Below, in pieces: positions 7,016 through 9,316 of a DNA stretch of 9,316 bases. This stretch comes from Lentimicrobiaceae bacterium (GTDB lineage Bacteria; Bacteroidota; Bacteroidia; Bacteroidales; WCHB1-69): assembly GCA_009787675.1 (NCBI GenBank), contig WQSU01000081.1:1-9316 (forward strand), read 5' to 3'. Under the pieces are notes generated by a model. That model saw nothing but the letters and a program-made list of their open reading frames with translations. It was not told the DNA's origin and did not search any database. How positions within the stretch are numbered: the first letter of the stretch is position 1; every line of letters starts with the position of its first letter. The position numbers and the translations under genes are program-made.

Positions 7016-9076
7016 ATGAAAAAACATTTAACTATTATTTTGTCCATCATTTTTATGACGCAAATTTTCACTATGAATGCACAATTTATTTTCGATGCTA
7101 CTAAAAACAAAACAATTCAAGAGCTTTCAAGACATAGCAACATTTCGAAAGGTGTTATTCAAAGAGGTGTGGAGCAAACAGCTTTACTTTGGAACTATAC
7201 AGACGGTACGGAAACAGATTTCTTTAATTTTTGTATAGAGAGTTTTTGCAAAACTAAGGAAGACAAAAAGCAACTTTTTGACAGGTTGGCGGTAAATTTT
7301 GAAACAATATTTGGACATAACAACCGTATTACCCTTGAATTATTACGCCCCATGCATGTAACAGGATACAATCCTTTGCCGGTTGACGAAATGTTTGCTG
7401 CTTATGATGTTAGCGCACATTTTTTGGATGATATGTTTGCCAATAAAATTGGATTACTCATAGCGCTGAATTTTCCCTATTTCACTTTGGATGAAAAGGA
7501 AGACAATGGACGCAATTGGAGCGAGACGGAGTGGGGATACGTGCGCCTTGGCGATTATTTTCACTCTCGCGTACCGGCAAATTTAAAACAGAATATTGCT
7601 ACTGCTGTGGCAAATGCAGATAACTATATTTCAAATTACAACATCAATATGTGGTTGATTTTAAATGGATCTAACAAACATTATTGGACAGAAGGAACAA
7701 AATTGATCTCTCACTGGGGCTTGCGCGATGAGCTTAAAGCCGCCTATTCCGATGCTGAATATGGTATTATTAAACAACATTTAATCTATGGAATTATGAA
7801 AGCCATTATTGATCAATCTATTCCCACTGAAATTTTGGAAGAAATAGAAGGCTATTTCTGGAAACCTGTGGCAAACAAAACTTTCCTAAATGATGTTGTT
7901 GAAATTCAAACTACCCCAGAGCCAAACACCAGATACCAGCACCTGCTCAATATTTTTAAAGCGGTAAGCGCTACCGATAAATGTTACGCAAGCGGAGGTA
8001 ACTATATCTCCAGAACTTTTGAAAGTGATTTGGAAATGAAACTTGTTGATGTTGAAAATCTTTTTATCTCTCTTATTTCTTCTCCCCAAGTAAAGCAAGT
8101 CGCAAATATTATTACAAAAAGATTAGGAAGGAAATTGCATCCTTTTGATATTTGGTATGATGGATTCAAGTCGAGAAGTTCTATAAATCAAGAGCAGTTG
8201 GACCAAGATGTGCGCACAAGATATCCGAATGTGGAGGCATTTCAAAAAGAGTTACCCAATATTTTGATAAAGTTGGGTTTTACCCCCGCAAAAGCCAACT
8301 TTATTTGCCAGCGCATTCAAGTTGATCCTTCTGTGGGCGCAGGTCATGCGTGGGGCGCCGAAATGAAGTCGGACAAATCCATGTTGCGTACCCGTTTTAT
8401 TGACGGTATGGATTACAAAGGTTATAATATTGGGATTCATGAATTTGGGCATAATGTAGAGCAAACAATTTCTCTACACGATGTTCCTAACTATTTCTTA
8501 AAAGGTGTGCCAAACACAGCTTTTACTGAGGCGCTGGCTTTTACATTTCAACAAAAAGACTTACAATTATTAGATTACGAAAACAATGATGAAATGGTGG
8601 AATACCTCAATACTTTGGATATTTTTTGGGGATGTTATGAAATCATGGGTGTCTCTTTGGTTGATATTAAAGTGTGGCAATGGTTGTACCAAAATCCTAA
8701 CACTGATGCAGCCGGCTTAAAACATGCTGTGATGCAAATTGCTAAAGAGGTTTGGAATCAATATTATGCACCCATTTTTGGTATTGCAGACCAAACCATT
8801 TTGGCTATCTACTCTCACATGATTGACGCCCCGTTGTATTTATCGGCATACCCGATTGGGCATATTATTGATTTTCAAATTGGCAATTATTTTAAAGGCA
8901 AAAATTTAGGAGATGAGGTTTGCAGAATGTATGCAATGGGAAGGCTAACACCAAAACTTTGGATGGAGCGCGCTGTTGGCAATCAAATAAATAGCATTGA
9001 ACTTTTAACAAGCACCCAAATCGCTGTTGACAAACTCAATGAAGCAACAAAGGCGCCAAAGAAACCTAAAAAATAA
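7016..9076 (+). CDS. Exported zinc metallopeptidase, M3-like (gluzincin)
   Basis: 686 residues. The N-terminus is a signal peptide: MKKH, a hydrophobic core to about residue 19, then likely cleavage after NA (22) leaving Gln at the mature end, common in Bacteroidota. No lipobox cysteine follows, and the C-terminus is a lysine-rich tail rather than a T9SS sorting domain, so the product is probably periplasmic. The zinc site is HEFGH at 475-479 (ligands H475 and H479, catalytic E476). E505 in TAFTEALAF lies 26 residues after the second histidine, close to the spacing in thimet oligopeptidase-type M3 enzymes. Upstream GAGHAWGAEM (441-450) and downstream YLSAYPIGHIIDF (608-620) sit where M3 peptidases carry substrate-cleft segments. 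About 440 residues before the zinc site are largely helical in appearance, as in oligopeptidases. Overall identity to classical M3 appears low, and I do not recognise a named family. Substrate is unknown. The gene stands alone after a 278-base gap. Confidence 0.75.
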   Translation: MKKHLTIILSIIFMTQIFTMNAQFIFDATKNKTIQELSRHSNISKGVIQRGVEQTALLWNYTDGTETDFFNFCIESFCKTKEDKKQLFDRLAVNFETIFGHNNRITLELLRPMHVTGYNPLPVDEMFAAYDVSAHFLDDMFANKIGLLIALNFPYFTLDEKEDNGRNWSETEWGYVRLGDYFHSRVPANLKQNIATAVANADNYISNYNINMWLILNGSNKHYWTEGTKLISHWGLRDELKAAYSDAEYGIIKQHLIYGIMKAIIDQSIPTEILEEIEGYFWKPVANKTFLNDVVEIQTTPEPNTRYQHLLNIFKAVSATDKCYASGGNYISRTFESDLEMKLVDVENLFISLISSPQVKQVANIITKRLGRKLHPFDIWYDGFKSRSSINQEQLDQDVRTRYPNVEAFQKELPNILIKLGFTPAKANFICQRIQVDPSVGAGHAWGAEMKSDKSMLRTRFIDGMDYKGYNIGIHEFGHNVEQTISLHDVPNYFLKGVPNTAFTEALAFTFQQKDLQLLDYENNDEMVEYLNTLDIFWGCYEIMGVSLVDIKVWQWLYQNPNTDAAGLKHAVMQIAKEVWNQYYAPIFGIADQTILAIYSHMIDAPLYLSAYPIGHIIDFQIGNYFKGKNLGDEVCRMYAMGRLTPKLWMERAVGNQINSIELLTSTQIAVDKLNEATKAPKKPKK

Positions 9077-9116
9077 AGCGGAAAAAACAGGAAGAAGATA
9101 AAGTAGCCGAGATTTT

Positions 9117-9251
9117 TTATTGCTTCACCACTTTCTATACCACATTCCCAAGCTCTGTAGTTATTTTTACAAAATTCAAACCTGAGGGCAGGTGCGAAAT
9201 GTTTATCAGGGGTGAGGAATGAGAAGAGACCTTTGCAAAACGAACTTCTTT
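9117..9251 (-). pseudogene. Relic of a T9SS type A C-terminal sorting domain
   Basis: Read on the minus strand from 9251 to 9117, the frame gives KEVRFAKVSSHSSP, then LINISHLPSGLNFVKITTEL, then GNVV, a TAG stop at 9137-9135, then KVVKQ and TAA at 9119-9117. Apart from the TAG and an Asn in place of the usual aromatic after the PSG motif, this is the typical end of a type IX secretion sorting domain (L-P-x-G-x-Y-x-V-K-I, then a KVVKQ-like terminus). A TAA at 9254-9252 closes the frame upstream, beyond which the DNA is AT-rich and non-coding in all minus frames I read. The body of the cargo protein and the first half of the sorting domain are missing. It lies tail to tail with the metallopeptidase gene, 40 bases after its stop. 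A sequencing error could explain the TAG but not the missing body. Confidence 0.6.
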
Positions 9252-9316
9252 TTATTTTTTCTTAATTTTTTTTGTTTTCTTTTGATTTTTGGAATTTATT
9301 TTTACATTTTTATGAT
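9240..9316. other. T-rich low-complexity tract at the right edge
   Basis: The plus strand is dominated by runs of T with scattered A and G (for example ATTTTTTCTTAATTTTTTTT around 9254-9273). No open frame, hairpin or recognisable promoter stands out. It separates the sorting-domain relic from whatever lies beyond the window. Confidence 0.5.

Overview
The window looks like a chromosomal segment of a Bacteroidota bacterium with moderate to low GC. Four observations support this. No gene start has a convincing Shine-Dalgarno sequence. Three gene starts are preceded by a box close to the Bacteroidota -7 element (TAnnTTTG, here ending TTTGC or TTCGC). One gene is a glycogen synthase (GT3)-phosphorylase (GT35) fusion, an arrangement I associate with Bacteroidota. 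A decayed tail of a type IX secretion sorting domain lies at the right end. The exact genus cannot be read from the sequence.

Layout, left to right. The first 409 bases hold the N-terminal 136 codons of an RluA/RluD-type pseudouridine synthase on the minus strand, running off the left edge. Next, also on the minus strand, is a short HdrA/QmoA-like FAD and iron-sulfur protein (537-1565). Divergent from it across 127 bases is a ComF-family phosphoribosyltransferase (1693-2373, plus). The centre is a single 1406-residue plus-strand gene (2517-6737). It joins a eukaryotic-type glycogen synthase to a complete alpha-glucan phosphorylase with its N-terminal helper domain and a C-terminal beta-rich domain. 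After a 278-base AT-rich gap comes an exported zinc metallopeptidase resembling family M3 (7016-9076, plus). The last 240 bases contain a minus-strand remnant of a T9SS C-terminal sorting domain, interrupted by a stop, followed by a T-rich low-complexity tract.

These genes do not form one obvious pathway. The central gene is a complete glycogen-turnover module in one polypeptide: synthesis from a nucleotide sugar and phosphorolysis to glucose-1-phosphate. The others are an rRNA-modification enzyme, a redox protein without its usual partners, a ComF protein and an exported peptidase, each apparently with its own promoter. No tRNA, rRNA, CRISPR array, insertion sequence or prophage gene was seen.

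I did not find a convincing new multi-gene system. The points most worth following are the synthase-phosphorylase fusion, the stand-alone HdrA-like protein with an unusual cysteine cluster and a dyad in its leader, the unassigned M3-like exported peptidase, and the T9SS relic.
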